64,000 nucleotides of DNA from Scalesia atractyloides. Its lineage: Eukaryota; Streptophyta; Magnoliopsida; Asterales; Asteraceae. The notes under the pieces are model-generated. The model was not told the origin of the DNA, did not search any database, and saw only the letters and a program-made list of their open reading frames with translations. The translations under genes were made by a program, and so were the position numbers. Shown here one piece after another: positions 12,080 through 23,881 of this stretch (position 1 is the stretch's first letter; every line of letters starts with the position of its first letter). The stretch lies in contig CAMTDV010000022.1 in the NCBI GenBank assembly GCA_947069175.1, positions 35,651,476-35,715,475 of the forward strand, read 5' to 3'.

Positions 12080-14247
12080 TGAGACATCCTCTGAAGAATT
12101 CTCCTTGAACAGGTGGGGGTACTTTGTCTTGATTTGATCTTCAACTTCCCACGTATATGAGGTTCGTGACGTGAGTTCCAACGAACTTTGACTAGTTTGT
12201 TTTGACTTCTCCTTATCTTTTCAGTCCATAATCTCAACGGGTTCCTGGTAAACTAGAGTATGTCATCAATATGAATCTCATCCACTAGAATGATAACTGT
12301 GTCATTCGTTGGGCTTTTCTTTGGATTAGACACATGGAATGCGTCGTGTACATTATTGAGTTCCTCTGGCAGTTTTAGTTTGTAGGCCACTATACCGATC
12401 TTTGCCAGAATTTTGAAAAGCCCTATATATCTCGGGTTTAGGTTTCCACGCTTCCCGAATATAGCTAGGTCTTTCCAAGGTGAGACCTTTAGTAATACTT
12501 TGTCCCCGACCTCGAAGGTAATGGTTTGCGTCTCCGATCTGCGTAGCTCTTTGTCTATCTCGGGCCGCTTTGATACGCTCACGGATCTTGCATATTTTGT
12601 CTGTGGTCTCTTGTACTAGTTTGGGACCAATGAGTTGTCTGTCACTAACTCCCGCCGAATTATAGCGGATATCGACACTTTCGTCCATATAGTACTTCAA
12701 ATGGTGTGGCCTTGATACTGGTGTGATAACTATTATTGGGTAAATGAGTATTTCGAAATTCTAGCAAAGATCGGTACAGTGGCCTACAAACTAAATCATG
12801 TCTTCCAATGTTTGGATGGTTCGCTCGCTTTGACCATCGGTCTGCAGGTGAAAAGCTGTGCTTAAATCTAAGCAAGAACCAAACGATGTTTGAAATGATT
12901 ATCAGATATGTGACACAAAACGACCATGTATATCAGAGATAATCGAGATTGGCACTCGATGACTTGCCATGATTTCCTTAAGATACAGTTCAACTAACTT
13001 CTCGGTACTGTCTTTCTCAGGATGGGTAAGAAGTGAGCTGACATGATTAACTGATCTAATAACCCAGATCATGTCATGACCACAAGAGGTCCGTTGTAGT
13101 TTTGTAATAAAATCCATTGAGATTTGCTCCTACTTCCAAACAGGTATTCCGGGTTGTTGTAATAACCAAGATGGTTTGGTATTTGACCTTGACCTTTGCA
13201 CAAGTTAGGCATTTCCCAACATAGGTCGCAATATCTCCCTTGAGATTGGGCCCACCAATATACCCTTTTAATCCTAGTACATTTTACTCGATCCTGGGTG
13301 TATCGAGTATTTGGACTTTTGTGCTTCATCCAGCACCAAGTCTTGCAAATCCACATAATAGGGAATCCAGATCCTTCCCATGAAATGTAGCGTCCCATCC
13401 TTGTTCGGTTCCAACTGTTTTTCCATTCTCGTAATGATTCTGCTGGAATGTTTTATGGTTTTAGAGCTTCTTGTTGTGCATCATGCACTCGAGTTGTAAA
13501 GTTTGTCTGGATCGTCGTTTCTAAAGCTCATACCCGTAATGTTTTGATTTGTTTCTTCCTGCTCAAAGCATCTGCTACAATATTTGCTTTGCCAGGATGA
13601 TACTTGATCTCACAATCATAATCATTCAACAATTCCACCCCACGTCGTTGGCGCATATTCAGCTCTTTTTGATTGAATATATGTTGAAGATTATGATAAG
13701 TGAATATGGTACACTTAGTGCCATATAAATAACGATGCCAGATCTTTAAGGTAAATACCACTGTGCCTAATTCTAGGTCATGTGTGGTATAATTCCTTTC
13801 ATGAACTTTCAACTGACAAGACGCTTACGCGATGACTTTTTCACGTTGCATTAACACAGACCCAAGCCTTGATGCGATGCATCACAATACATCACAAATT
13901 CATAGGTACCATCTGGAAGTGATGATATCGACGCCTTAAATAGTTTATCCTTTAATAGATGAAATGTTGATTCTTGCTTTTCTCCCCAATATAACTTATT
14001 ATCCTTTTGTGTAAGCGAGGTTAGCGGCTGAGCAACTTTTGTGAAGTTCTCAATAAGTCTCTGGTAGTATCCCGCTAAACCTAGGAATTTTCGTATTTCC
14101 GTGGGGGTTCTTGGCGCGGTCCAATTCTTTATAGCCTCGATCTTTGAGTGGTCGGCGTGTATCCCATTCTCATTCACCACGTGACCGAGAAACTGTACTT
14201 CACGAATCTAAAATTCGCATTACGAGAACTTGGCATATATTAATAAT
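12080..14247 (-). pseudogene. gypsy-C pol remnant: RT end, RNase H, integrase, chromodomain
   Basis: Reading leftward: the end of RT and the RT-RNase H linker (14247-13850, FLGLAGYYQRLIENF); RNase H with CDASHQGLG near 13890 and the YHPGKANIVADALSRK tail near 13580; a badly frameshifted zinc-binding domain (13400-13140); the integrase core with MDFITK near 13110 and the second-Asp region near 12935; the C-terminal GPY-like part (12690-12350); and a short chromodomain remnant, VKVRWNSRHEP, at about 12170. In the family these enzymes copy the RNA to DNA and insert it, and the chromodomain steers insertion to chromatin. The many frameshifts and the missing RT palm make this copy inactive. Confidence 0.85.
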
Positions 14248-14256
14248 TAATATGTG

Positions 14257-14523
14257 TCACAGGGACCTCATCCCGCTAATAGAGTTGTCATCCAAGGCTA
14301 CCACCTCTGCCTCTTCGTCACTACCGAAGCCAGGCATCACCGCATCCGCGGGAAAAGTAACCACCTTATGTGGAATCGATCCTATGGTCTCACTTAGGAA
14401 CCACGTCACCATAAGCTCCACAATAGATGCGAGGTTGATATTCTCATTGTGCGAGTCATGGATAATAATAATATCCGTAGTCGAAGGTATTTCTTTCTTG
14501 GCAAAATATTCCGTACAACACAT
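14257..14523 (-). pseudogene. possible N-terminal remnant of a pre-gag ORF or gag in gypsy-C
   Basis: An 88-codon open frame starts about 340 nt after the primer-binding site, at the position where gypsy-D and gypsy-A start their extra ORFs. It is acidic towards the end (GFGSDEEAEVVALDD) and stops just before the deletion junction with RT at about 14250. It has no zinc knuckle and no gag motif I recognise. It may be the start of an extra ORF, an eroded gag start, or chance. Confidence 0.3.
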
Positions 14524-14849
14524 ATATAAATAAATTATATATATAAATCACATAAAATCCCATCTAGCCAGGATTTCTATCTTTTGTAACGTGTCCACGA
14601 CACATAGTCTTATAATGTAACGTGTCTATTTCTCATAGACTAATCACGTATTGATCCTTTTTTGTTACTTATGGTTGAGCTCGTGTGATAGATCCTCATG
14701 TTATCGTGACACAATGAAAACCTTTTGCCATTTTTTGCCATAATTCCAAAAACATTTATGTTTCGTTATAAACTTTGTTTTCTCGTGAGAGCCCTTAGTG
14801 ATTGTAGACCAAACTTTAATAAAAAATTTTCCCGGTTCACTAAATCGGA

Positions 14850-14861
14850 GCTTTGATACCA
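14850..14861 (-). other. gypsy-C primer-binding site
   Basis: The plus strand reads GCTTTGATACCA, complement TGGTATCAAAGC, one change from the usual initiator tRNA-Met site. It ends three bases before the LTR start at 14865. Confidence 0.8.
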
Positions 14862-14864
14862 ATC

Positions 14865-15913
14865 TATCACACCCTGGTCATAGCAGAAGCGCAAACATGT
14901 GGCTATGAGGTAATCATTGCATCCAATCATGTAAACAATTGTAAATCAACAACGATGCCATGCTTATATTAACTTGCAACCAATGTTTACAATTTTAAAA
15001 AGTGAAATCATGAGTTTCCAAATAGTTTCACATTGTCATCAAAAATGTGGTTTGAAATACATTACAACATAGTAAAAGATTGTTTTCATTGGAAAATGAT
15101 GTTGAGGTTTTGACTCCTATATACCCATACGAGGTTGGGATATAAGAGGCAAATCCTCCCAAAAGGTGGCATTTGTTGTCATGTCATTCCCATTTCCAGA
15201 AGTGTTCACCGGCTCGAGTCTTGCTTCCTGAAATACATGTAATTTTAAAAAGTCAACATAAAGTTGGCGAGTTCATGTAGCTATTGTCTTCTCATAAAAT
15301 TTCATGCTTGTTATCCAGTAATGAAATCTGAGTATCTTATCAGCATTCATGGAGTTGAAGGATCTATCAGAGTGTAGCTAGCACCCTGACATATGTGCCA
15401 TAAGTAAGTAACAAACCCGAGACAACTCTTGACATCATTTGGGATCACAAAAGCACTCCTAACCGGTTAATAAACCAAGAGTGGAGCGTGTCCTCAAACT
15501 CTATAGATCTATACCTTTTGCACCTTGGTCACTAAGTGATTAATGGTTACTCTTGTCCTCATCCTACTTACGCACATTGATCGTGTTATCAACTAACCCC
15601 ATAGCTAACATACTATTTGTTATGACATGTATTTCCCCTCGATCGTTTTAAAACACAACTTTGAAATAATTGAAAGGAGGGACATGAACTCACAGTTTTG
15701 CATTTCGTACGTCGTATTACTCACAGTTGGTGTCCGTACACGTGTGTAACCTATATCGAGTTTATTAGACACCTAGGCATCAATTGACCTTGTACTCGTT
15801 GTTCATCTTGAGTTCTTGTTATGTATTTCTTTGTTATGATAGAACAACTTTTAAATATCATCATAGTGTTGGTAGTTTGTTTGTTTGATTAATATTGTTA
15901 TATATATTTCTCA

Positions 15914-15964
<51 letters not shown>

Positions 15965-16184
15965 CATATATATTGTTGTTCTTAGATCGAGTGTGAACTG
16001 GGCCTTGCCCTTCATATGTCCTCGTGCCTTGCATGCATGTCATTGGGCCTTGCCCATGTCATCTATGCCATTGGGCATAGCCCATGTTTTCTTTTCATTG
16101 GGCCTAGCCATGTTTTCTTGTCATTGGGCGGCCTAGCCCATGTTTTCTATGTTATTAGGCCTAGCCCATATAATTTATATCATT
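14865..16184 (-). repeat. 5' LTR of gypsy-C, truncated
   Basis: It is collinear with 7740-9030: the first 100 bp differ at only a few positions and the GGGCCTAGCCC minisatellite is present. The first base pair is TA instead of TG. Similarity stops at about 16184 and gypsy-B LTR sequence follows, so some 3 kb carrying U3 (the LTR's own 5' part) is missing. A long AT microsatellite occupies about 15915-15973. Confidence 0.8.
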
Positions 16185-16186
16185 AC

Positions 16187-18257
16187 AAGACTTATACTTG
16201 TGATACTATAATGTTCAATGTTTAAAGACCAAGATACAACAATTATATAATTAAAGCAACAAATACAAATAAAAAAAGCCTAACAGCTTGCGGCCGCAAG
16301 CTGTTAAGGCATTCTCCCTGCTTTTTTTTATTCAAAATCTCAACTAACCACATTAAATGTAACCATAATCCTTACACTATAAAACCAAGTGTTCCCCCAT
16401 CCATTTTTCATTTTTTCAAGCCTCCAAACACCTCAAACAAACCTCCTAACTTCAGAAACTTTCTGCTGAAACAAAGCAGATTGCAAGTGAGTTTCAACTC
16501 ACTTCTCTTCTTCTTCTAGCCTTTTTTTATTTCTAACACTCTTGGATAACCTCTAGGAAGATTCTCACAAGTTTTCTTGGGAAAACTAAGGTGAAACCCC
16601 ATCATCTTGAGGTCCAAAAGTGTGTAAACTTTCTTCCCAATTTTTATCTTTTTAAACTTCAAGATTTTCAATGTTTTCTTCTTGTTTTCTTCCTCAACGT
16701 TGTTTGCTACGACCTATGGATGTTACCATAGGTTTTCCTTGGAAAACCAAGGTAGGACAACACCATTTTTGGGGCCAAACATTCTGTTTTGGAAGTTAAA
16801 CTTATAAAACTTTTTCAAACTTGTTTTTAAATATAACAACTCTATGCTACTTATGCCTCTAACCAAGTCTATGATTAGTGTGTTAGCTAGACTTGTTCAT
16901 ACACAATCAAGAGGCATAACATGTCTCTAAACTTGTGGTTTTTAATAGGGTTTCAAACCCACAAGTGTTGAGCCATCCAAGCTTACAAGCTTGTGTTGAT
17001 GTAGGTGTGATTACATGGAGGCCTTGGCCATCCAACTTTTCAATCTACCCCTCAATTGATGATTTCTATATTCTTGACCATCCGGATTTTCCTTGTGACA
17101 ACCCTGTGTATTGGTGAATCTTACGAAAGAGGTTTAGGACGGTTATCCTCCTACCTCCATGCATGACTTATATGAGTTGTATGATATCTATGAATTACAA
17201 GAACTCTATGATGAATTAGTAATATTATATGTAAACTATATATATAAATACTTAATATAACTGAACCTTTGATAATGACCATATGGTTACTTGTCCTAAT
17301 ATTAGGTTATTTTATCTTAGACCTAACCATTGTTACCATTCTATTGGGCATGACCCATAAAAACACAAATACCCTTAGTGGCTTATAGTGTCAAAAAACG
17401 AGCGTTAACGTCTAGATAAATACTTTTGTCTACACATACTTTTTGCATACTTTTAATTCCTAAAATTGACAAACTCCATCGTAAATCTAAAACTCACACA
17501 CCTACGTTTCCTTGTGTTGGATAACTTGGTGTTCATCCCCCTAATCAAACCTAACGCTTTCACGGAATCTACTTTGCAACCCTTTTTATGTTTTACACTT
17601 TTTTGGTGTAATATGTTAATTTACCAAACTACACTAAATCACACTTTTATTCTATGAAATCACACAAACAGTCCTTCATACATGCTATGTAATACTTGAA
17701 TTGTTACTTGGTACATTCTTATATGAAACTAAATTTAATTAACTTCGATCAAGCCTCCCTTAACATGTATACCGCTATAGGAGTAAGCATCGCCCGTATT
17801 CTTGTGGTCAATGTTAAGTTTTTAATCTATTATGCGGTACACTAGAGGATTGAATTGTAGTTCACGCCTTGTTTACATTTATCTCGTATACTAGCTTATC
17901 ATGTGGATTTGTTTAAGCTTTTCTTAATACTTATGCTATGATATCAAACTTGTGTACTCGCCAATACTTTGTTATTGAACTATATTTTTAACATGTTGCA
18001 GGTTGATAAAGTTGGTAAGATGAAACTTAGTAGGATCGGCATAGAAACACGCTTAGAATGCTAAGTTGATTATTATGTTTTTGTTGAACTTAACTCATTG
18101 TTGTTATTTGTATTCGAATTATGTTGTATTTGACAATCTGATTATTTGAAATGAAATGGGTTGTTTTAATTAAATATTGTCACAAATAGTGTTACGATGT
18201 CTCGAGCAATCTAGTTTGTCTCACTCTAATGTTTCCGCCATTGGTTGGGGTGTAACA
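16187..18257 (+). repeat. 5' LTR of gypsy-B, first ~360 bp missing
   Basis: It matches the 3' LTR from 24246 onward and ends TGTAACA at 18257 just before the PBS. It retains a 26-bp palindrome (16281-16306) and a TATA box, TATAAAA, at 16378-16384. The 60-codon open frame at 16935 recurs in each LTR copy and is not a gene. Confidence 0.85.
16281..16306. promoter_or_regulatory. 26-bp perfect palindrome with GCGGCCGC centre, 5' LTR copy
   Basis: The left arm TAACAGCTTGCGG is followed directly by its exact complement. It lies about 75 bp upstream of the LTR TATA box. Further copies are at 24343-24368 (exact) and 25952-25976 (one base lost and one changed). Confidence 0.9.
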
Positions 18258-18260
18258 GAT

Positions 18261-18272
18261 TGGTATCAGAGC
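18261..18272 (+). other. gypsy-B primer-binding site
   Basis: TGGTATCAGAGC, an exact initiator tRNA-Met-type site, starts three bases after the LTR end. Confidence 0.9.
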
Positions 18273-18273
18273 C

Positions 18274-19277
18274 ATATCTATAGGGAATTATGTAGAATTT
18301 CCATGTTCGACCTAGTCTATAGTTTAAGTAACCAACTAGACCTTCTTGCTTCATGATTAAAATGTTAATTCTTCATATTTGCTTCTTCCTATTTCTTTTG
18401 TCTTAATAATATATATATAATATATGTGTGTGTGTGTGTGTGTGTGTGTATTTTCCTAAGACAGTTACATAACATACACACTTGAAGACTTGAAGACACT
18501 CAAACTATAAACGAGATGATCTCACCAAAATAGGGGTGAAACCCGCACTTTGGTGATCACTCTCAATCCGCGTAATTTGATTTTACATGAAATTACACCA
18601 TCAAGTGAGGAGTGAAATCCACATCTTGATGGAAATTTCCATTTCATACTCTAGTGGACCCTTACCAACGAGTCGAATTCGCTCCACTTTGGTAAGTACT
18701 AACCACGCTTAGGGTACGATGTTGTCAAGTTAGGTGTGAAACCCGCACCTTGTCCACTAGTCCCATTCCTCGATTTTCAATCTAACCAAAGTTACGATTT
18801 CTCGATCAGTTAGAGAAATGTAGTAACTGGAAGGGTAAAGTGTCGTTAATCGCTTCTCGATGAGAGCACTTTACCTATAGGCCAAAGCACGTTTCTCTAA
18901 TTTGAAAGGATCTCGATTCACTTTGGAATAGTCGACGTTTCTCAACCCGAAACACTCAAAGTTTTATTGAACCTATCTTTTATGCATCTCAATTATCATG
19001 TCTTTTAATACTTGTTACCTCGTTCATTTCAATCCCGATGCACAACTCGCACACCTTCGTAACCAAAAACATTAATAATAATCCTTTGAACCAACTTAAA
19101 TTTACACTCCTTACGCAAATCATGTGTGCTTATGCTTTTGAATGCTTATATGCTTATGCTATCTATGTGAAATCATATGAGTTACATGATACTTATATGC
19201 TCAAAACGAATTTTTTTCTTATAAAAAACGAATTACGATCAAAGCCTAAATCTATCTTCCATTGTCGAAACCTTTAG
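18274..19277 (+). other. gypsy-B leader with GT microsatellite and hairpin array
   Basis: A GT run lies at about 18425-18449. From 18522 to about 18932 there are successive short inverted repeats: 18522-18529/18549-18556, 18598-18605/18625-18632, 18661-18668/18689-18696, a weaker 18726-18729/18749-18752, 18807-18812/18824-18829, 18834-18842/18867-18875, and an imperfect one near 18898-18930. The rest has no gene; the open frame at 19038-19277 lacks any domain. Confidence 0.75.
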
Positions 19278-20500
19278 ATGTCTTTCTCGCAAAGCATTAT
19301 GGGTAAGAGGAAGTCCAAGTCCAAGTCAAGTTCCCAATCTGATTCCATGTCAAAGAAGGATTGCATGAAGTTCATGGCCGAACAAATGGCCGAGCATATG
19401 GCCAAGGTCATACCCGAAATCATCAGCAAGATCCAACCTCCATCGCAATGCCGAATCCCCTCACACCTCCGTTGACTCCAAGACCGAACCACCTAAATCC
19501 ACCTTCACGCACAAGCAATTAGTTCTAGCAATCCCTTACCTTTAACCAGCGAAGGAGACGCCACCAAGTTACTACAATGGTTTGATGCCATTGAAGTCAC
19601 TTTCATCCAAAGTAGTTGCCCCACCACCTGTGTACCATGAACGCTACGGGAGTGTTCCGATCAATGGCTCTTGATTGGTGGACTTCCGAGCGTAACGCTA
19701 GTGGTAACGAAGTCGCTCACGCCCTCCCTTGGACCGAGCTTAAGAAGCTTTTGGAAAGTGAATTCTGCCCTCCCCACGAACGCCAATGACTCGAGACTGA
19801 GTTTTGGAACCTCAAGCAGGTGGGGAACGACATCGCTGGCCTCACGGCCCGATTTAAGCAATTGAGTGCGATTTGCCCAAGCAAGTTAACGCTACCCGCG
19901 CAGTTGCTAAGTACATACGTTGCCTTCCTCCTAAACCTCGCTGACCTAATTGATACCACCTCACCCAAAACCATCAAGGAAGCTTTTCTTTTGGCTGCTT
20001 GATTGAACAATAACCATGTCCTTCGTGAAGCCACCAAGGCTCCACTAAGGAAAGCCCACAAAGCCACCACCGAAGCCCTCACCGAGCCTACCTCACCCAA
20101 ACCCCCAAGAAGTAACACCAAGAGCAAGAAGTGGAAGGTTTCGAGCCTGAACTGCGCGGTAGTCACTCCGCCAAACCCCCAACACCTAGCCTTAACCGCA
20201 CCCGAGCCCATCAAGAAAACATACACGGGCCCCATCCTAAGTGCAATGCCTGTCCTTTCCACCACCCAGTTACCACCCCATGCCGCCTATGCACAATCTG
20301 CAATAGGTATGGCACTTCGCCCAACAGTGTCCCCAATGCTCCGCAAGCCCCCATCAACCAAGCTCAAGCCATAACCGCACCTCAAAACCCAACCGCCAAC
20401 AAAAACCGACCCCTCTCACTCGCCACTCGTGCCTGTTTCAGATGCGGAGACCCGAACCATTTTGCCAATACCTGCCCGCAGCAGCAAGCTCGCGGCCGAG
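19278..20500 (+). pseudogene. gypsy-B gag, frameshifted
   Basis: Gag is the capsid/nucleocapsid protein of the element. The start at 19278 opens a Lys/Ser-rich N-terminus with MAEQMAEHMAKVIPEI, typical of plant gypsy gag. The capsid region (19540-20000) is recognisable from MALDWW-like coding near 19662, ELKKLLESEFCPPHE near 19740 and a Phe-rich end, but it is spread over three frames with stops. The C-terminal part has Cys/His clusters (HPKCNACPFHHP, then CRLCTICNRYG) and ends with a CCHC knuckle, CFRCGDPNHFANTC, at about 20437-20478. The 182-codon antisense frame at 19717-20265 is a shadow. Confidence 0.8.
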
Positions 20501-23500
20501 CCTTTGTCATCACAACCGCACAAGCTCAAAATTCAAATGATGTCATATCGGGTACGTTCCTTGTTAACAAGGTTTACGCTATGTTTTTATTTGATATTGG
20601 TGTGGATAAAAGTTTTGTATCCGTTGAATTCGAACCTTTGCTTATGTGTTGTCGTTCTAAGTTGCCTAAATCATTCGAAGTTGAAGTCGCTGACGGAAAA
20701 TCCGTCACCATCGATTATGTTCTTTCTAATTGTTCATTAAATCTCAAGGATCATTCATTTTCTATTGACTTCATACCCATGCAAATGGGTAGCTTCGATA
20801 TCATAGTAGGCATGTATTGGCTTAGGCGAGTCCGTACCGAAGTTGTTTGTTCAGAAAAATACATTCACCTTCCCCTTCCCAATATTGATTCCATACACGT
20901 CTATGGCGAGAAACCTTCAAAAGGTCTCAAGCTTATGTCGTGTATTCAAGCGAACAAGTACTTGCGTAAGGAATACTTCGCCTTTCTTGCCCACATTGTG
21001 GAAAAGAAGGATAAGGTCCAAGCGTGAGTGAAGTTCCCGTTGTGCGCGCTTTCCCTGACGTCTTCCCTGAGGATCTTCATGGTCCTCCTCCTGCTCATTC
21101 TGTTGACTTTCATATCGACCTCATCCCTGGTGCAACTCCGGTCGCCAAATCCCCCTATCGAATAACACCCTTAGAGATGCAAGACATGTCTAGCCAACTT
21201 CAAGAGCTCCTTGATAAAGGCTACATACGTCCTAGCAAATCTCCTTGGGGCGCTCCCATTCTTTTCATCAAAAAGAAAGACGGATCCTTTGGCATGTGCA
21301 TTGAATATCGTAAGCTCAACAAGCTTACAGTCAAGAACCGATATCCTCTTCCTCACATTGACAACCTTTTCGATCAATTTCAAGGCGCGACTTGTTTCTC
21401 AAAAATCGACCTTCATTCTGGTTATCATCAACTTCGAGTTCTCAAAGAAGATATACCCAAAACCGCATTTCGCACATGTTATGGGCACTACGAGTTCATG
21501 GTCATGCCATTTGATTTGACCAACGCACCCGTCGTGTTTATGGATTTGATGAATCGCATGTGTAAGCCATATCTCAACCGATTCATGATCGTCTTCATTG
21601 ACAATATCCTAATCTATTCCAAGACGCGATAAGAGCATGAGCGACACTTGCGTCTTATCCTTCAGCTTTTCGTACTCAACGTCTCTACGCCAAGTTCTCC
21701 AAGTGTGAATTTTGGTTAAAAGAGGTTCAATTTCTTGGTCATGTCGTCAACGAACTTGGTATTCATGTTGACCCTGTGAAAATCGAGGCAGTGAAAAATT
21801 GGATTGCCCCTAAGACTCCGTCCGAAATCCGTTTGTTTCTCGGCTTAGCTGGTTATTTACCGTCGTTTTATCTCTAATCTTTCATAAATCGTCGTACCTC
21901 TCACTTCCTTGACTCAAAAGGATAAACATTTTGTTTGGGGTTCCGAACAAGAGGAGTCTTTTCAAACGCTCAAGAACATGCTTTGCAATGCTCCTATCTA
22001 ACCCTTCCCGATGGTAACGACAACTTTGTTGTGTATTGCGATGCCTCAAGACAAGGTCTTGGTTGCGTTCTTATGCAACGGGACAAGATTATCCTTACGC
22101 GTCATGATAGCTCAAGATTCATGAGAAAAATTATACCACGAACCACCTTGAACTTGGTGCAGTTGTTTTTACATTAAAGATATGGCGACACTACCTTTGC
22201 GGTACCAGGTGTACAGTCTTCACCAACGATAAGAGCCTCCAACATATCTTTAATCAAAAAGAGCTCAACATGCGTCAGTGTTGTTGGTTAGAATTATTAA
22301 ACGACTACGACTGCGATATCCGCTACCACCCCGACAAAGCGAATGTTGTGGCTGATGCACTTAGTCGGAAAACTCATGTTAAGAGTGTATATTGCTACCA
22401 AACCTTGGGAAAGCTTCAAGAGATGATTCGTGACGCACAATACTCGACTGTTAATGAGGGTAACCTCGATAATGAGTTGAAGTGTAGTGCTGAAAACCAA
22501 CTCGTGACCAAACCCAATGGCATCATTGTTATCTTGACCGTATTTAGATTCCAAACCGTGATAATCTGCGTGACCTCTTGATGAGTGAAGCTCATAAGTT
22601 TTCGTATTTTGTTCATCCTGGCGCCGATAAGATGTATCAGGACCTTCGTGCGTCATATTGGTGGCCTGGAATGAAGAAAGGTATCACCTATTACGTTTCG
22701 AAGTGCCTTAATTGCTCCAAGGTAAAGGCCAAACATCAACGACCCTCTTGATTACTCGAACAAAAAGAAATTCCTGTTGGAAATGGGAGAGTATTGCTAT
22801 GGATTTCATAACCAAACTCCCTCGTACACGTCTAGTCACGATAGTATTTGGGTAATCATCGATCGTCTGACCAAGTCTGCTCATTTCCTTCCCATACGTG
22901 AATACTACCGAGTTGAGAAATTGGCACGCATCTACACAGATGAAGTCATTTTTCGTCACGGTGTCCCCGTTGAAATAATCTCGGACAGTGATGGTCGTTT
23001 CACTTCTCATCTTTGGTAAACATTTCAAAAGGCGCTTGGTACTCAACTCAATCTCAGTACTGCTTTCCATCCTCAGTCTCATGGACAAACCGAGCATACT
23101 ATTCCAAACCCTAGAGGACATGCTTCGTTCTTGCGTAATTGATTTTGGTGGCAACTGGGACATGCACTTGCCTTTGGTCGAATTCTTGTACAACAACAGT
23201 TACCACGTGGGTATTCAAATGGCACCATTCGAGGCATTGTATGGATGCAAGTGCCGATCGCCTATTTGTTGGCACGAGATTGGGGAAACTCAAATCACCG
23301 GTGCAGAGCTTATACAACAGACGACGGACAAGATTTTACAGATTCGGGACAACTTTCTGAAAGGTAGAAGCCGACAAAAGAGCTACGCAAATAATAGATG
23401 CAAGCCTTTAGAATTCAACGTTGGTGACTTCGTACTTCTTAAGGTATCTCCTTGGAAGGGAGTGGTTCGTTTCGGGAAAAAGGGAAAGCTCACTCCTCGC

Positions 23501-23845
23501 TACGTGGGTCCTTTGAAGATTCTCGAAAGGATTGGCAAGGTAGCCTACCGACTGGACCTACCGCAAGAGCTCAACGATGTTCATCCTACCTTCCACGTCT
23601 CAAACATGAAAAGATATCTCGCCGAAGAAGGACTCCAAGTTCCACTTGAAGATCTTCAAATCAATGAGACCCTACACTTCATGGAAAAACCGGTCGAAAT
23701 CATGGATCGAGGTACTAAGCAACTAAGGCGCAGTCGAATTCTTATCGTGAAGATGCGGTGGGAAGGAAAATGTGGTGCTAAGTTTACTTAGGAACTTGAA
23801 AGCGACATGAAGACTAAGTATCCGCATTTGTTCATTTGTCTTCCT
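20500..23845 (+). pseudogene. gypsy-B pol: protease, RT, RNase H, integrase, chromodomain
   Basis: Protease: the active-site loop at 20590-20601 reads F-D-I-G, so the usual D-S/T-G is lost. RT (21024-21632) is nearly full in one frame, but the F-I-D-D box at 21594-21605 reads FIDN, losing a metal-binding Asp. RNase H (21935-22380) keeps VVYCDAS and the YHPDKANVVADALSRK tail but is frameshifted. Integrase (22580-23650) keeps the zinc domain in part, the core with IWVIIDRLTKSAHF and SDSDGRFTS, and the GPY part RFGKKGKLTPRYVGP. The chromodomain (23690-23790) is cut by a stop at the TTTACTTAG near 23785. These losses leave no working enzyme set. Confidence 0.85.
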
Positions 23846-23867
23846 AAATTTCGGGGTTAAATTCCCT

Positions 23868-23881
23868 AAAGGAGGGAAGAC
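23868..23881 (+). other. gypsy-B polypurine tract (first copy)
   Basis: AAAGGAGGGAAGAC lies directly before the LTR start TGTAACGC at 23882. It is repeated as AAAGGAGGGAAGAC before 25490. It primes plus-strand DNA synthesis in the family. Confidence 0.85.

Larger units (their letters stand above)
7740..16184 (-). mobile_element. gypsy-C: Ty3/Gypsy chromovirus-like element, internally deleted
   Basis: Two direct repeats beginning T(G/A)TCACACCCTGG at 7740 and 14865 are its LTR ends. The primer-binding site lies just left of 14865, so the element reads right to left. Internal coding starts abruptly at about 14247 in the last part of RT; gag, protease and most of RT are gone. The 3' LTR is long (about 4.3 kb). 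The 5' LTR is cut at 16184, where gypsy-B LTR sequence begins. The left end interrupts the long ORF of 4700-7739. No TSD can be checked because the right flank is lost. Confidence 0.8.

Noticed and set aside
16290..16300. GCGGCCGC rare-cutter site suggesting vector contamination
   Set aside because: It is inside a longer palindrome present three times within LTR sequence, with natural flanks and a mutated third copy.
16935..17117. 60-codon open frame recurring at 24997 and 26607
   Set aside because: It recurs only because it is part of the LTR; the LTR at 62461 does not keep it open.
19717..20265. 182-codon minus-strand open frame
   Set aside because: It lies antisense to gypsy-B gag, has no domain, and is explained by the GC-richer codon use of gag.
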